Shown: piece by piece, positions 1 to 7,762 of the stretch
Layout of the letters: the number at the start of each line of letters is the position of its first letter
How positions within the stretch are numbered: the first letter of the stretch is position 1
Made by a program: the position numbers and the translations under genes
The notes under the pieces: generated by a model
What the model saw: only the letters and a program-made list of their open reading frames with translations
Told to the model about the DNA's origin: nothing
Databases searched by the model: none
Assembly: GCA_024685175.1 (NCBI GenBank)
Contig: JAIKWD010000012.1
Coordinates: 124,001-188,000 of the forward strand
DNA length: 64,000 nt
Source of the DNA: Bacteroidales bacterium
Lineage (GTDB): Bacteria; Bacteroidota; Bacteroidia; Bacteroidales; WCHB1-69
Direction of reading: 5' to 3'

Positions 1-308
1 AAGGAAAGACCCTCGTTGACCGCCAATGCCGTGAACTCGCCCAGCGAATGACCCGCCACCATATCGGGCTTGTCCTCCGCCAAACAACGATACGCCATAT
101 ACGAATGCACGAACACCGCGGGCTGCGTGACCTTCGTCTGCTTCAAATCCTCGTCCGATCCCTCAAACATAACCTCGGACAAGGCAAAGCCCAGCAACCG
201 ATCCGCCTCCGACATAATGTCCTTGGCGTCGGAGAACTGATCGTACAGATCCTTTCCCATCCCCGGAAACTGGGCTCCCTGACCTGGAAAGACAAATGCT
301 TTTTTCAT
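1..308 (-). CDS. fabD: Malonyl-CoA:ACP transacylase, N-terminal part (cut by window edge)
   Basis: FabD moves the malonyl group from CoA to acyl carrier protein in the cytoplasm to supply fatty-acid elongation. The reading frame starts MKKAFVFPGQGAQFPGMG, the typical FabD N-terminus with the FPGQG oxyanion-loop motif. It reaches the nucleophile elbow GHSLGE near residue 90, where the catalytic serine lies, and runs off the window edge, so about 102 residues are seen. The ATG lies 6 bp downstream of the metK stop codon on the same strand, so the two genes are probably co-transcribed from the SAM-responsive metK promoter. No frame damage is seen. Confidence 0.93.
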   Translation of the reverse strand, partial: MKKAFVFPGQGAQFPGMGKDLYDQFSDAKDIMSEADRLLGFALSEVMFEGSDEDLKQTKVTQPAVFVHSYMAYRCLAEDKPDMVAGHSLGEFTALAVNEGLS

Positions 309-314
309 CAAAGA

Positions 315-1556
315 TTATTTCAATTTGAATGCTTCCTTGATCTTGTCCACATAGTCCAACTTCTCCCACGGGAAGAAGGTCACCATCTTACCGTTTAATT
401 TTTTGCGATAGGAGTCGCGACCGAAATGGCCGTACGTGGCGGTGGGTTGGTAGATGGGGCTCTTGAGTTGGAACCGCTTGATGATCTGATATGGCGTCAT
501 ATCGAAGATTTCGCCAATCTTGACGGCGATTTCGCCGTCACTCATCTTCTTCACCTTGGCAGTGCCGTAGGTGTTGACATAGAGGCCCACGGGCTCGGCC
601 TTGCCGATGGCGTAGGCCACTTGCACGAGCACCCGGTCGCAAAGGCCCGCAGCCACCATATTCTTGGCAATATGACGAGTGGCGTAAGCGGCGGAACGGT
701 CCACTTTGGAAGGATCCTTGCCTGAGAAGGCACCACCGCCGTGCGCACCGTGCCCACCATATGTGTCCACGATGATCTTGCGGCCGGTCAAGCCAGTGTC
801 GCCGTTCGGTCCACCAATGACAAACTTGCCCGTCGGGTTGACCAGGAATTTATTCTCGTAATCGAACTTGTCGAAGAGCCGCTGCACGTCCTTCGGACAA
901 TTATCAATGACTCTCGGAAGCAAATACTTGCGCAAGTCGCTCTTGATGGACTGCTGCATCGCCTTTTCCTCGTCGAACTCATCGTGCTGCGTGGATATGA
1001 CGATGGTGTCGATATGCTCCGGCTTGCCGTTGTCGGCATACCGCACGGTAACTTGCGACTTGGAGTCGGGACGGAGATACGTCATCACCTTGCCCTCCTT
1101 GCGGATGGCGGCGAGTTCCTGCACCAACATTTGCGCCAACTCGATGGTGAGCGGCATAAAGTTGTCCATCTCGTTGCAGGCATAACCGAACATCATACCC
1201 TGGTCGCCGGCGCCTTGATTCTCTTTCTTGGCACGCTCCACGCCTTGGTTGATGTCCGAGGACTGGTTGTGAATGGTGGAAATGATACCGCACGACTTGG
1301 CGTCGAATTGGTAATCGCTCTTGGTGTAGCCCACCTCCTCGATCACCTTCCTTACCACCTCATCGATGGGAACATACGCCTGCGATTTTACCTCTCCCGC
1401 GCATACTACCAATCCTGTAGTTGTCAATGTTTCGCAAGCCACTTTTGATTCGGGATCCTGAGCCAGGAACGAATCCAACAAAGCGTCTGAAATTTGATCA
1501 CACAGTTTGTCCGGGTGTCCTTCAGATACTGATTCAGATGTGAATAGATAGCTCAT
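315..1556 (-). CDS. metK: S-adenosylmethionine synthetase (methionine adenosyltransferase)
   Basis: Makes S-adenosylmethionine from methionine and ATP in the cytoplasm. The 413-residue product begins [17 protein letters not shown]. It holds the ATP-binding [15 protein letters not shown] segment, the GAGDQG hexapeptide that forms the flexible active-site loop region, and the glycine-rich [19 protein letters not shown] phosphate-binding segment. It is somewhat longer than the E. coli enzyme (384 residues), as seen in Bacteroidota homologues. The leader of about 110 nt upstream carries a SAM-II-type aptamer, so end-product control is expected. fabD follows 6 bp downstream. Confidence 0.97.
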   Translation of the reverse strand: MSYLFTSESVSEGHPDKLCDQISDALLDSFLAQDPESKVACETLTTTGLVVCAGEVKSQAYVPIDEVVRKVIEEVGYTKSDYQFDAKSCGIISTIHNQSSDINQGVERAKKENQGAGDQGMMFGYACNEMDNFMPLTIELAQMLVQELAAIRKEGKVMTYLRPDSKSQVTVRYADNGKPEHIDTIVISTQHDEFDEEKAMQQSIKSDLRKYLLPRVIDNCPKDVQRLFDKFDYENKFLVNPTGKFVIGGPNGDTGLTGRKIIVDTYGGHGAHGGGAFSGKDPSKVDRSAAYATRHIAKNMVAAGLCDRVLVQVAYAIGKAEPVGLYVNTYGTAKVKKMSDGEIAVKIGEIFDMTPYQIIKRFQLKSPIYQPTATYGHFGRDSYRKKLNGKMVTFFPWEKLDYVDKIKEAFKLK

Positions 1557-1606
1557 AACTAACTGATTATAAGGTTAAACATAAAACACAGAAAACGGGA
1601 GGAAAT

Positions 1607-1660
1607 GGTCTTGTTTTAGCATTTTTTCTTGTGGTTGCAAGCAGTACAAATCTGTCCACG
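1607..1660 (-). ncRNA. SAM-II-type riboswitch in the metK leader
   Basis: Reading the minus strand, a GUGG/CCAC stem encloses a loop of about 21 nt containing GAUUUG and UUGCAA. It is followed by an A-rich stretch and then UGCUAAAACAAG. These are the conserved parts of the SAM-II class: GAUUU on the 5' side of the loop, UUGCAA on its 3' side, and the downstream GCUAAA strand that forms the pseudoknot. CUUG in the loop can pair with CAAG at the 3' end. The element lies between the metK -7 box and the metK ATG, which fits SAM feedback on SAM synthesis. About 50 nt separate it from the ATG, and no sequestered ribosome-binding site is obvious, so the expression platform is unclear. Confidence 0.83.
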
Positions 1661-1671
1661 TTTTCAGGCCG

Positions 1672-1679
1672 CAAAGATA
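1672..1679 (-). promoter_or_regulatory. -7 promoter element of metK
   Basis: TATCTTTG on the minus strand matches the Bacteroidota TAnnTTTG -7 consensus. It lies about 115 nt upstream of the metK ATG, leaving room for the SAM-II-type leader. Confidence 0.6.
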
Positions 1680-1686
1680 CAAAAAA

Positions 1687-1785
1687 TAGCAGATAGCGAT
1701 TAGCTGATAGCGGATAGCAGAAAAAAATTATTGACTAACTAATAGAAAATTATCGCTATATGCTATCTGCTGTCTGCTAACCGCT
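1687..1785. repeat. Imperfect inverted repeat built from AGCGATAGC-like words
   Basis: The left arm (1687-1720) is a run of AGCAGATAGC, GATTAGC and GGATAGCAG words. The right arm (1751-1785) is a similar run in opposite orientation, so the region could fold as a long imperfect hairpin. It fills the spacer between the divergent promoters of metK and the carboxyspermidine synthase gene. Similar word-like spacers occur elsewhere in the window. No coding potential is seen. Confidence 0.6.
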
Positions 1786-1792
1786 TTTTTTA

Positions 1793-1800
1793 TATCTTTG
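1793..1800 (+). promoter_or_regulatory. -7 promoter element of the carboxy(nor)spermidine synthase gene
   Basis: TATCTTTG matches TAnnTTTG and lies 34 nt before the ATG at 1835, directly downstream of the inverted-repeat spacer. No clear TTG -33 box is seen. Confidence 0.55.
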
Positions 1801-1834
1801 CACCTCAACTGACAAAAAATTAAATATCAATACT

Positions 1835-3043
1835 ATGGCAAAAGTTCTTATCATCGGTGCAGGCGGCGTGGGTGCCGTCGTAGCACACAAATGCGCTTCC
1901 GTACCGGAAGTCTTCACAGAAATCATGCTCGCCTCCCGCACGAAGGCCAAATGCGACAAGATAGCGGCCGAAATCGGCGGCAACCGCATCCAGACCGCAC
2001 AGGTCGATGCCGACAACGTGCCCGAGACCATCAAACTGCTCGAATCCTACAAGCCCGACCTGCTCATCAACGTGGCCCTGCCGTATCAAGACCTGCCGTT
2101 GATGGACGCCTGTCTGGCCACCAAGACCAACTATATGGACACCGCCAACTATGAGCCGCGCGACAAGGCCAAATTCGAATACAGTTGGCAGTGGGCCTAC
2201 CAAGACCGCTTCAAAGAGGCCGGCATCATGGCCCTCCTCGGCTGTGGCTTCGACCCGGGCGTAACCAGCATTTACACTGCCTACGCTGCCAAGCACTACT
2301 TCGACGAGATCCACTACCTTGACATCGTCGATTGCAACGCCGGCGACCACGGCAAGGCTTTCGCCACCAACTTCAACCCCGAAATCAACATCCGTGAGAT
2401 CACCCAGCGCGGCAAATATTGGGAGAACGGTCAGTGGATCGAAATCGACCCGATGTCCATCCATCGCGCCGTCGATTATCCCAACATCGGCGACCGCGAG
2501 TCCTATTTGCTCTATCACGAAGAGTTGGAGTCCCTCGTGCGCAGTTATCCCACCATCAAGCGCGCCCGCTTCTGGATGACCTTCGGACAGAAATACCTCA
2601 CCGTGCTCAACGTGCTGCAAGAGGTGGGCATGACCAGCATCAAGCCCATCAAATACCAAGGCATGGAGATTGTGCCGCTGCAGTTCCTCAAGGCGGTGCT
2701 GCCCGAACCCTCCTCTCTCGGCGAGGGCTACCACGGCCAGACCTCTATCGGCTGCCAAATCAAAGGCGTGAAGGACGGCAAAGAGCGCACCTACTATGTC
2801 TATAACAACTGCGACCACGCCGCGTGCTTCAAGGAAATCGGTGCTCAGGCTGTCTCCTACACCACGGGCGTGCCCGCCATGCTCTGTGCCAAGATGATCC
2901 TCACCGGCACCTGGAAGGGCGAAGGCGTGTTCAACGTCGAGCAGTTCGATCCCGATCCCTTCATGAAGGAAATCGGCGGCTACGGCCTGCCGTGGCACGA
3001 GGTCATCGACCAACCGCTACCCGTTTACAAGAATGGAGATTAA
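1835..3043 (+). CDS. Carboxy(nor)spermidine synthase (saccharopine dehydrogenase family)
   Basis: This 402-residue NAD(P)-dependent reductase is expected to condense aspartate semialdehyde with a diamine (putrescine or diaminopropane), giving carboxyspermidine or carboxynorspermidine. This is the first step of the alternative spermidine route. The N-terminus MAKVLIIGAGGVGAVVAHK is a Rossmann dinucleotide-binding motif (GxGxxG), and ASRTKAKC follows as the second beta strand with adenine-ribose contacts. The partner decarboxylase nspC is at 28352-29506, which favours the polyamine role over lysine catabolism. The gene is monocistronic or reads into the GH78 gene, which has its own -7 element. 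Confidence 0.85.
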   Translation: MAKVLIIGAGGVGAVVAHKCASVPEVFTEIMLASRTKAKCDKIAAEIGGNRIQTAQVDADNVPETIKLLESYKPDLLINVALPYQDLPLMDACLATKTNYMDTANYEPRDKAKFEYSWQWAYQDRFKEAGIMALLGCGFDPGVTSIYTAYAAKHYFDEIHYLDIVDCNAGDHGKAFATNFNPEINIREITQRGKYWENGQWIEIDPMSIHRAVDYPNIGDRESYLLYHEELESLVRSYPTIKRARFWMTFGQKYLTVLNVLQEVGMTSIKPIKYQGMEIVPLQFLKAVLPEPSSLGEGYHGQTSIGCQIKGVKDGKERTYYVYNNCDHAACFKEIGAQAVSYTTGVPAMLCAKMILTGTWKGEGVFNVEQFDPDPFMKEIGGYGLPWHEVIDQPLPVYKNGD

Positions 3044-3173
3044 GAATTCCGCTTCTATGTAGAAGAGGAGTTTTGGGGGTTCGGCACTGGAATGCCACAA
3101 ACATAATAAGCGATGGAATAACCCGTCTTTGTTGTTTCTTCGGATTAACAGCAATTTTATTACCATATTTTAA

Positions 3174-3181
3174 TAACTTTG
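3174..3181 (+). promoter_or_regulatory. -7 promoter element of the GH78 gene
   Basis: TAACTTTG matches TAnnTTTG and lies 23 nt before the ATG at 3205. It supports the start chosen for the rhamnosidase. Confidence 0.55.
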
Positions 3182-3204
3182 CCGACAGAATAACAACCAT
3201 TACG

Positions 3205-5409
3205 ATGAAACGACTTCCATTACTCCTGCTGGTATTGTTGGCATCCTTGCCCTGCGTTGCGCAGCAACACATCGGCTGTCGCGTTGGTGACAGCTGGGCG
3301 GAAGCCCCGATGCTGCGTACAACTTTTGTGCTTAAAGCCAATGATTTCAAGCACCATGATTCTCAAGCCACAGCATTTACCGCAATTGTCAACTCCTTGG
3401 GTTACCATGAGCTATATGTAAACGGTGTGAAGGTGGGTGACGAGGTGCTGCAACCGGCTGTTTCGCAACTGGACAAGCGGTCGATGGAAGTGTCGTATGA
3501 CATCACACCCCATGTACACAAAGGCCGGAATGAAATCCTGCTCTGGCTCGGCCAGGGATGGGGGCGCATTTATGGCACACCCGCAGTGGCGCGGGCAGAG
3601 GTGTACGGAACAGTGTCCGACGGGGAGTGCGGAGTGGAAAGGACATTGGCGAGCACCGACGGCAGCTGGGAGGCCTCGCCAAGCGGCTATAGCTATACCG
3701 GCAGTTGGCAACCGCTGCAGTTCGGCGGCGAACGATACGACGCGCGCATAAAACCTCATTGGCAACCTGCAACCGTGTTTCAGCTTGACAAGATGACCGT
3801 CTCATGGCAAGAATTTGAAGGCAACCATATCATCGACACCCTGACACCGGCACGCATCGAAAAGATGCCGGACAATGCCCTGCTTCTTGACTTCGGACGC
3901 ACCATAACGGGTTGGTTCCAAGCTGATTTCCAAGCACTTTCAGAGGGCAACGAAGTAACGATGGAATACTTTGATGATGTCGGATCCCACATCCAGAACC
4001 CAGAACCTTATAGCGAAAAAGACATTTATATTGCCTCCGGCAGCGGTGAGGAGCGATTCACCAACCGCTTCCATTACCATGCTTTCCGATATGTGCGCGT
4101 CACAGGAGCGAGTCTTTCGTCAGCGCGGGCCTTGCAAATCAGTGCGGTGAATCCAAAGGAGGCAGCCACTTTCGAGTGCTCCGACCCACGGTTGAACGCA
4201 ATCCACGACATGGTGAAACACACACTCTGCTGCCTGACACACAGCGGCTATATGGTCGATTGTCCGCACTTGGAGCGGATGGGCTATGGCGGCGACGGCA
4301 ACTCTTCGACCATGACTTTGCAAACGATATACGATGTGCGCGACACCTACCGCAACTGGCTGACAGCCTGGGGCGACGCCATCGACAGCACGGGGGATCT
4401 GCCATACGTGGCGCCGGCATTCCGCACGGGCGGCGGCCCCTACTGGAACGGTTTTATCATCAAAGCTCCATGGCGCACCTACCTCAATTATGGGGATAAA
4501 TATCTCATCTTCAATTATTACGGAAAGATGAAACAGTGGCTGCAGTTCATCAAGCGACATTGCGAGGACTATATCCTGCAACCCTGGCCCGACACCGAAC
4601 GGCACAGCTGGTTTTTGGGCGACTGGCTGGCTCCCCAAGGGGTGAATATCCAAGGCGAGTCAGTACAACACGTCAACAGTTGCTTTATCAGCGAATGCCT
4701 TGGCGACATGGTGCAGATGGCCCAACTGTTGGGGTACAGCAATGACGCGCAGGAGTTTACCGGATGGCGCAACGAGCTCAACGCTGCCATCCACAGCCAT
4801 TTCTATCACCCCGAGACACATACCTACGCCAATGGCACACCACTTGACCAGGCATACGCCCTGCTGATGAACATCCCGCCCGACAGTGCCACGGCCACGC
4901 TGGTCAGGGAACAGCTGCTGAAGGATTGCTATGACAAATACAACGCCCACATCGCGGTTGGGTTGGTGGGTGTGCCGATTTTCACCGAATGGTGCATCCG
5001 CGAACGGCAGACAGAACTGATGGCCGCCCTCCTGCGCCAACCCGACTACCCCGGCTATATGTATATGATCAACAACGGGGCGACCACAACGTGGGAGTCG
5101 TGGGACGGCAAACGCAGTCGTGTACACAACTGCTACAACGGCATCGGCATCTGGTTCTATCAGGCCATGGCGGGCATCCGTCCCGATGATAACGCCCCCG
5201 GCTATCGCCATTTCTTCATCGACCCACAGTCTGTCAGCGACGTGGATTGGGTAAGGGCCACAAAGTCCACACCTTACGGGGAAATCCAAGTGGAAATCAA
5301 TGGTGACGAGATAAGCATAACCGTCCCGTCGGGCACCACGGCCACACTATTCCCAGGAACCTCCCGCGAAAGGGAACTTCCCGCCGGGCATTGGAAAGTG
5401 AGGAGGTAA
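3205..5409 (+). CDS. Secreted alpha-L-rhamnosidase-like glycoside hydrolase (GH78)
   Basis: This 734-residue exported enzyme probably releases terminal rhamnose from plant or bacterial glycans. A Sec signal peptide ends near residue 20 (LLASLPCVAQ). A jelly-roll N-terminal domain (around residues 65-120, with LYVNGVKVG) follows, and then the (alpha/alpha)6 barrel. DCPHLERMGYGGD near residues 352-364 corresponds to the family motif that carries the acid Glu and a conserved Asp. GATTTWESWDG near 624-634 carries the second conserved Glu. An upstream extension of the frame to 2824 lies inside the preceding gene. It was dropped because ATG 3205 begins the signal peptide and follows a -7 element. 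Substrate is inferred from family only. Confidence 0.87.
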   Translation: MKRLPLLLLVLLASLPCVAQQHIGCRVGDSWAEAPMLRTTFVLKANDFKHHDSQATAFTAIVNSLGYHELYVNGVKVGDEVLQPAVSQLDKRSMEVSYDITPHVHKGRNEILLWLGQGWGRIYGTPAVARAEVYGTVSDGECGVERTLASTDGSWEASPSGYSYTGSWQPLQFGGERYDARIKPHWQPATVFQLDKMTVSWQEFEGNHIIDTLTPARIEKMPDNALLLDFGRTITGWFQADFQALSEGNEVTMEYFDDVGSHIQNPEPYSEKDIYIASGSGEERFTNRFHYHAFRYVRVTGASLSSARALQISAVNPKEAATFECSDPRLNAIHDMVKHTLCCLTHSGYMVDCPHLERMGYGGDGNSSTMTLQTIYDVRDTYRNWLTAWGDAIDSTGDLPYVAPAFRTGGGPYWNGFIIKAPWRTYLNYGDKYLIFNYYGKMKQWLQFIKRHCEDYILQPWPDTERHSWFLGDWLAPQGVNIQGESVQHVNSCFISECLGDMVQMAQLLGYSNDAQEFTGWRNELNAAIHSHFYHPETHTYANGTPLDQAYALLMNIPPDSATATLVREQLLKDCYDKYNAHIAVGLVGVPIFTEWCIRERQTELMAALLRQPDYPGYMYMINNGATTTWESWDGKRSRVHNCYNGIGIWFYQAMAGIRPDDNAPGYRHFFIDPQSVSDVDWVRATKSTPYGEIQVEINGDEISITVPSGTTATLFPGTSRERELPAGHWKVRR

Positions 5410-5476
5410 TCTGCGTAAATCTGCAAAATCTGTGGGAAATAACGTAGAAAATTCAAAGTTCAAAATTCAAAGTAAG
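5410..5476. repeat. Short word-like direct repeats after the GH78 gene
   Basis: Repeated CTGCGTAAAT/CTGCAAAATC and AAAATTCAAAGTT words occupy the start of the spacer. They resemble the low-complexity spacers seen elsewhere in the window. No gene is apparent. Confidence 0.4.
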
Positions 5477-5638
5477 ATGTCTTCTGCAGATTTCTATCAT
5501 ACTTTGACAACGTAATCGTGTGAGTGAGCGCAGCATTTTTGGATGCACGACAAATTTCCGTATGACAACGCATCTATCGCTTTTTCAAATAATTACACAT
5601 TTCTTTTTTCTTTGTCACATCTTAGAAATTAAAAAACA

Positions 5639-5668
5639 AAAGGGTCGGCGCAGATGCGTCGGCCCTTT
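5639..5668 (-). terminator. Intrinsic terminator of the triple-repeat T9SS protein gene
   Basis: A 14-bp stem (AAAGGG...CGCA against its complement, two G-U wobbles) with a minimal loop lies 33 nt past the stop codon at 5701. On the minus strand it is followed by a T-rich tract. A T-rich run is also present on the plus side, so it could act in both directions. Confidence 0.8.
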
Positions 5669-5700
5669 CTTTTTCAAGAAAACTAAAATCGAAATATCGA

Positions 5701-7371
5701 TTATTTCTTCACCAATTTGGCAGTTCTGTTGCCGCTCTGCACGAAATAGAAACCGGCGGGAAGTTCGTTTACATCCAGGTTGGTCACCTCTTCGGTGGCA
5801 ATGGTGCGCATCATCAGGGCACCTTGCAGGTTGTAGATGGAAACCACTTCGTTGACAGCGGTCTGGATGCTGACATTGTTCGTACAAGGATTGGGAGCGA
5901 TGGACAAAATCGTATTGTCGTGGTTAATGACAGCCGTGGGTGCCGGAACGGGCGCGATAGGCGTGTCCCAAGTGGCGTTGTAGTTTATATCCAAATCGGC
6001 ACAGGAGTAACCACCGAACTTGATATAGTCGTTGTCATCGAAATATTGGACATCGACTGCATTGGCGTAGCCTCCATTGATATTGTACATAATAAAGTCG
6101 GGGATTTCTATGACAAAGCTTTCTTGGCCCATCACAAATTGAATACTCGACAAAAATCCCTCTCCTTCAAAACTGAAACGCGGGTCGGCGGCGGCGATGT
6201 CGCTAAGCATCGTGGAAACGAGCACAGAATCGGCGCTGAAACGATAACCCCAAGCCAAGGCGGTGTCGGGATCGCACCAATTGACGATGAAGATCGCCTC
6301 ATTGTCACCGGTGCCAACCCAATAGATGATTTGGTCTTCATCGATCGTGGCGTCCTCGGGAACAACAGGAGCGCCTGGAACGGACACAGGCGTGACGGGA
6401 GTGACCCAAGACATGCCCATCGGGTACAAAACTCCGCCCCAATCCATATACATATAGCCAATACCCACGGCAATGTCTCCCCATTTGCTGAAGTCACCAT
6501 CATGGAGTTGGGCGTTGATGCCGGCAGATTGATTACCATTAAGATTGTGAGACCAGAAACTGCCTTGGGTCAACCTAAGGGAATCACCATTTTCCGTAAT
6601 GAAAGTAAGTTCGTCGAGCATGGCAGCGCCTGAATAGGAGAAGCGAGGATCTTCGTTAGCGATCAGAGCCAAGGCAGCATCGTTAGTGATGTATTCATCG
6701 CTGAAACGCACACCCCAAGCAAGACAAGTGTCTGGATCGGCCCAGTTGATAGCCATAACCAACTCTTTATCGCCAGTACCAACCCAGTAGAGAATCTCAT
6801 TCTTGTCAATGGAAGCATCTTCGGGTCCCTCATCAACAGCGGGATAAATAGTTTGCGGCCAGACATAAGTATAATCCCAATAGCCACCCCAATCTGAAAT
6901 CCAAGTACTATCGGCAATAGTGGCAACATAAGTGTCACCCCATTTGATGAAATCGCCATCAACCACCATCTTCTCATCGGCGCCAAGCATGGAGACTTCG
7001 TGGTTGACTTGCAATTGAAAATAGATGTATGAGCCAGGAGCAGGAGTGGCTGTAGAGAGTTGGTGCGTCGTCAAAAGATCGTTATATACGATGTCGTTCA
7101 CCATACCACCTGCTGCATTAAGCGTGATTCGCCAGTCGTAAGCGGCAATAGCTTCCAGAACATCCATGACAGAAACGCTGTCTTCGCTGAATTGATATCC
7201 CCATGCCAAAGCGGTGTCGGCCCAAACCACAGAGATGACCACTTCGTTTTCGCCCATGATATCGCCAGCCCAAAATTCGACATCGTCGGCGTCGAAGCCA
7301 GCATCTACGACCTGAGCGTTGACAAAAGCAAAACTGCAAAGAATTGCTGCAAATAATAAAACTTTTCTCAT
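5701..7371 (-). CDS. B12-riboswitch-controlled T9SS cargo protein with three tandem WxGTGxNE/LAWG domains
   Basis: This 556-residue protein has a Sec signal peptide (residues 1-19, cut after VNA). Three copies of a domain of about 130-150 residues follow, at about 30-180, 185-325 and 340-470. Each copy has the pattern W(V/A)GTGxNE, VxWxDPDTxLAWGxRFS and a DPRFSxxG-like end. The first copy is the most diverged. Residues 488-556 form a type A T9SS sorting domain (SIAPNP ... IYNLQG ... LPAGFYFVQS ... KLVKK), so the protein should reach the cell surface. A complete cobalamin riboswitch precedes it, which implies a role in corrinoid capture or in replacing a B12-dependent function. No catalytic motif is recognised. 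A B12-binding function is inferred only from its regulation. Confidence 0.88.
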   Translation of the reverse strand: MRKVLLFAAILCSFAFVNAQVVDAGFDADDVEFWAGDIMGENEVVISVVWADTALAWGYQFSEDSVSVMDVLEAIAAYDWRITLNAAGGMVNDIVYNDLLTTHQLSTATPAPGSYIYFQLQVNHEVSMLGADEKMVVDGDFIKWGDTYVATIADSTWISDWGGYWDYTYVWPQTIYPAVDEGPEDASIDKNEILYWVGTGDKELVMAINWADPDTCLAWGVRFSDEYITNDAALALIANEDPRFSYSGAAMLDELTFITENGDSLRLTQGSFWSHNLNGNQSAGINAQLHDGDFSKWGDIAVGIGYMYMDWGGVLYPMGMSWVTPVTPVSVPGAPVVPEDATIDEDQIIYWVGTGDNEAIFIVNWCDPDTALAWGYRFSADSVLVSTMLSDIAAADPRFSFEGEGFLSSIQFVMGQESFVIEIPDFIMYNINGGYANAVDVQYFDDNDYIKFGGYSCADLDINYNATWDTPIAPVPAPTAVINHDNTILSIAPNPCTNNVSIQTAVNEVVSIYNLQGALMMRTIATEEVTNLDVNELPAGFYFVQSGNRTAKLVKK

Positions 7372-7496
7372 ACTTTATAAATTTAAAGGTTAAACATTAA
7401 ATTCAACACAAAGCTTGGGAAAAGGACATCAGATGAGGCTGAAAAAAACCTGTTTCGTGCAAGCCTATCTCCCGAAGCTGTCACTTTTTATTGATT

Positions 7497-7664
7497 ATCC
7501 GGCAGGTTTTCTGACTTGTTCCTTTCCTCGGGCGCCTTCCCATCGAGCTAGACGACAGTGGCTTTGTGCCTTTGGCTTTTAAGAACTTACAGCAGCGGGT
7601 ACTGTGCAGGACTCTCACCTGCTTCCCTCTCAGGATTTCCATGAAATCCCTCACCGTAAAATCG
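7497..7664 (-). ncRNA. Cobalamin (adenosylcobalamin-class) riboswitch
   Basis: The minus strand between the -7 box and the downstream leader shows the conserved aptamer parts in order. These are the GGTGAGAGTCCTGCAC segment with ACAGTACCCGCTGCTGTAA, the B12 box AGCCACTG (7556-7563), GGGAAGGCGCCCGAG, and the terminal AAGTCAGAAAACCTGCC (7501-7517). The element lies about 130 nt upstream of the T9SS triple-repeat gene. It should repress that gene when cobalamin is plentiful. No clear rho-independent terminator follows, so control may be translational. Confidence 0.95.
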
Positions 7665-7668
7665 GTGG

Positions 7669-7676
7669 CAAAAATA
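7669..7676 (-). promoter_or_regulatory. -7 promoter element upstream of the cobalamin riboswitch
   Basis: TATTTTTG on the minus strand matches the -7 consensus and places transcription start just before the aptamer. Confidence 0.65.
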
Positions 7677-7734
7677 CAAAAAAAGATGATTAGTAGATAA
7701 TCTTTTCCTGCGAAGTCTCGTTCACTAAAAAATG

Positions 7735-7742
7735 TAATTTTG
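7735..7742 (+). promoter_or_regulatory. -7 promoter element of the beta-helix T9SS gene
   Basis: TAATTTTG matches TAnnTTTG and lies 20 nt before the ATG at 7763. It is divergent from the riboswitch promoter. Confidence 0.6.
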
Positions 7743-7762
7743 CCACAAAAAACTTCTTCCCT

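Noticed and set aside
1820-3013. 397-residue antisense open frame over the carboxy(nor)spermidine synthase gene
   Set aside because: The sense frame has a Rossmann motif and family similarity. The antisense frame is repetitive Val/Gly/His shadow sequence.
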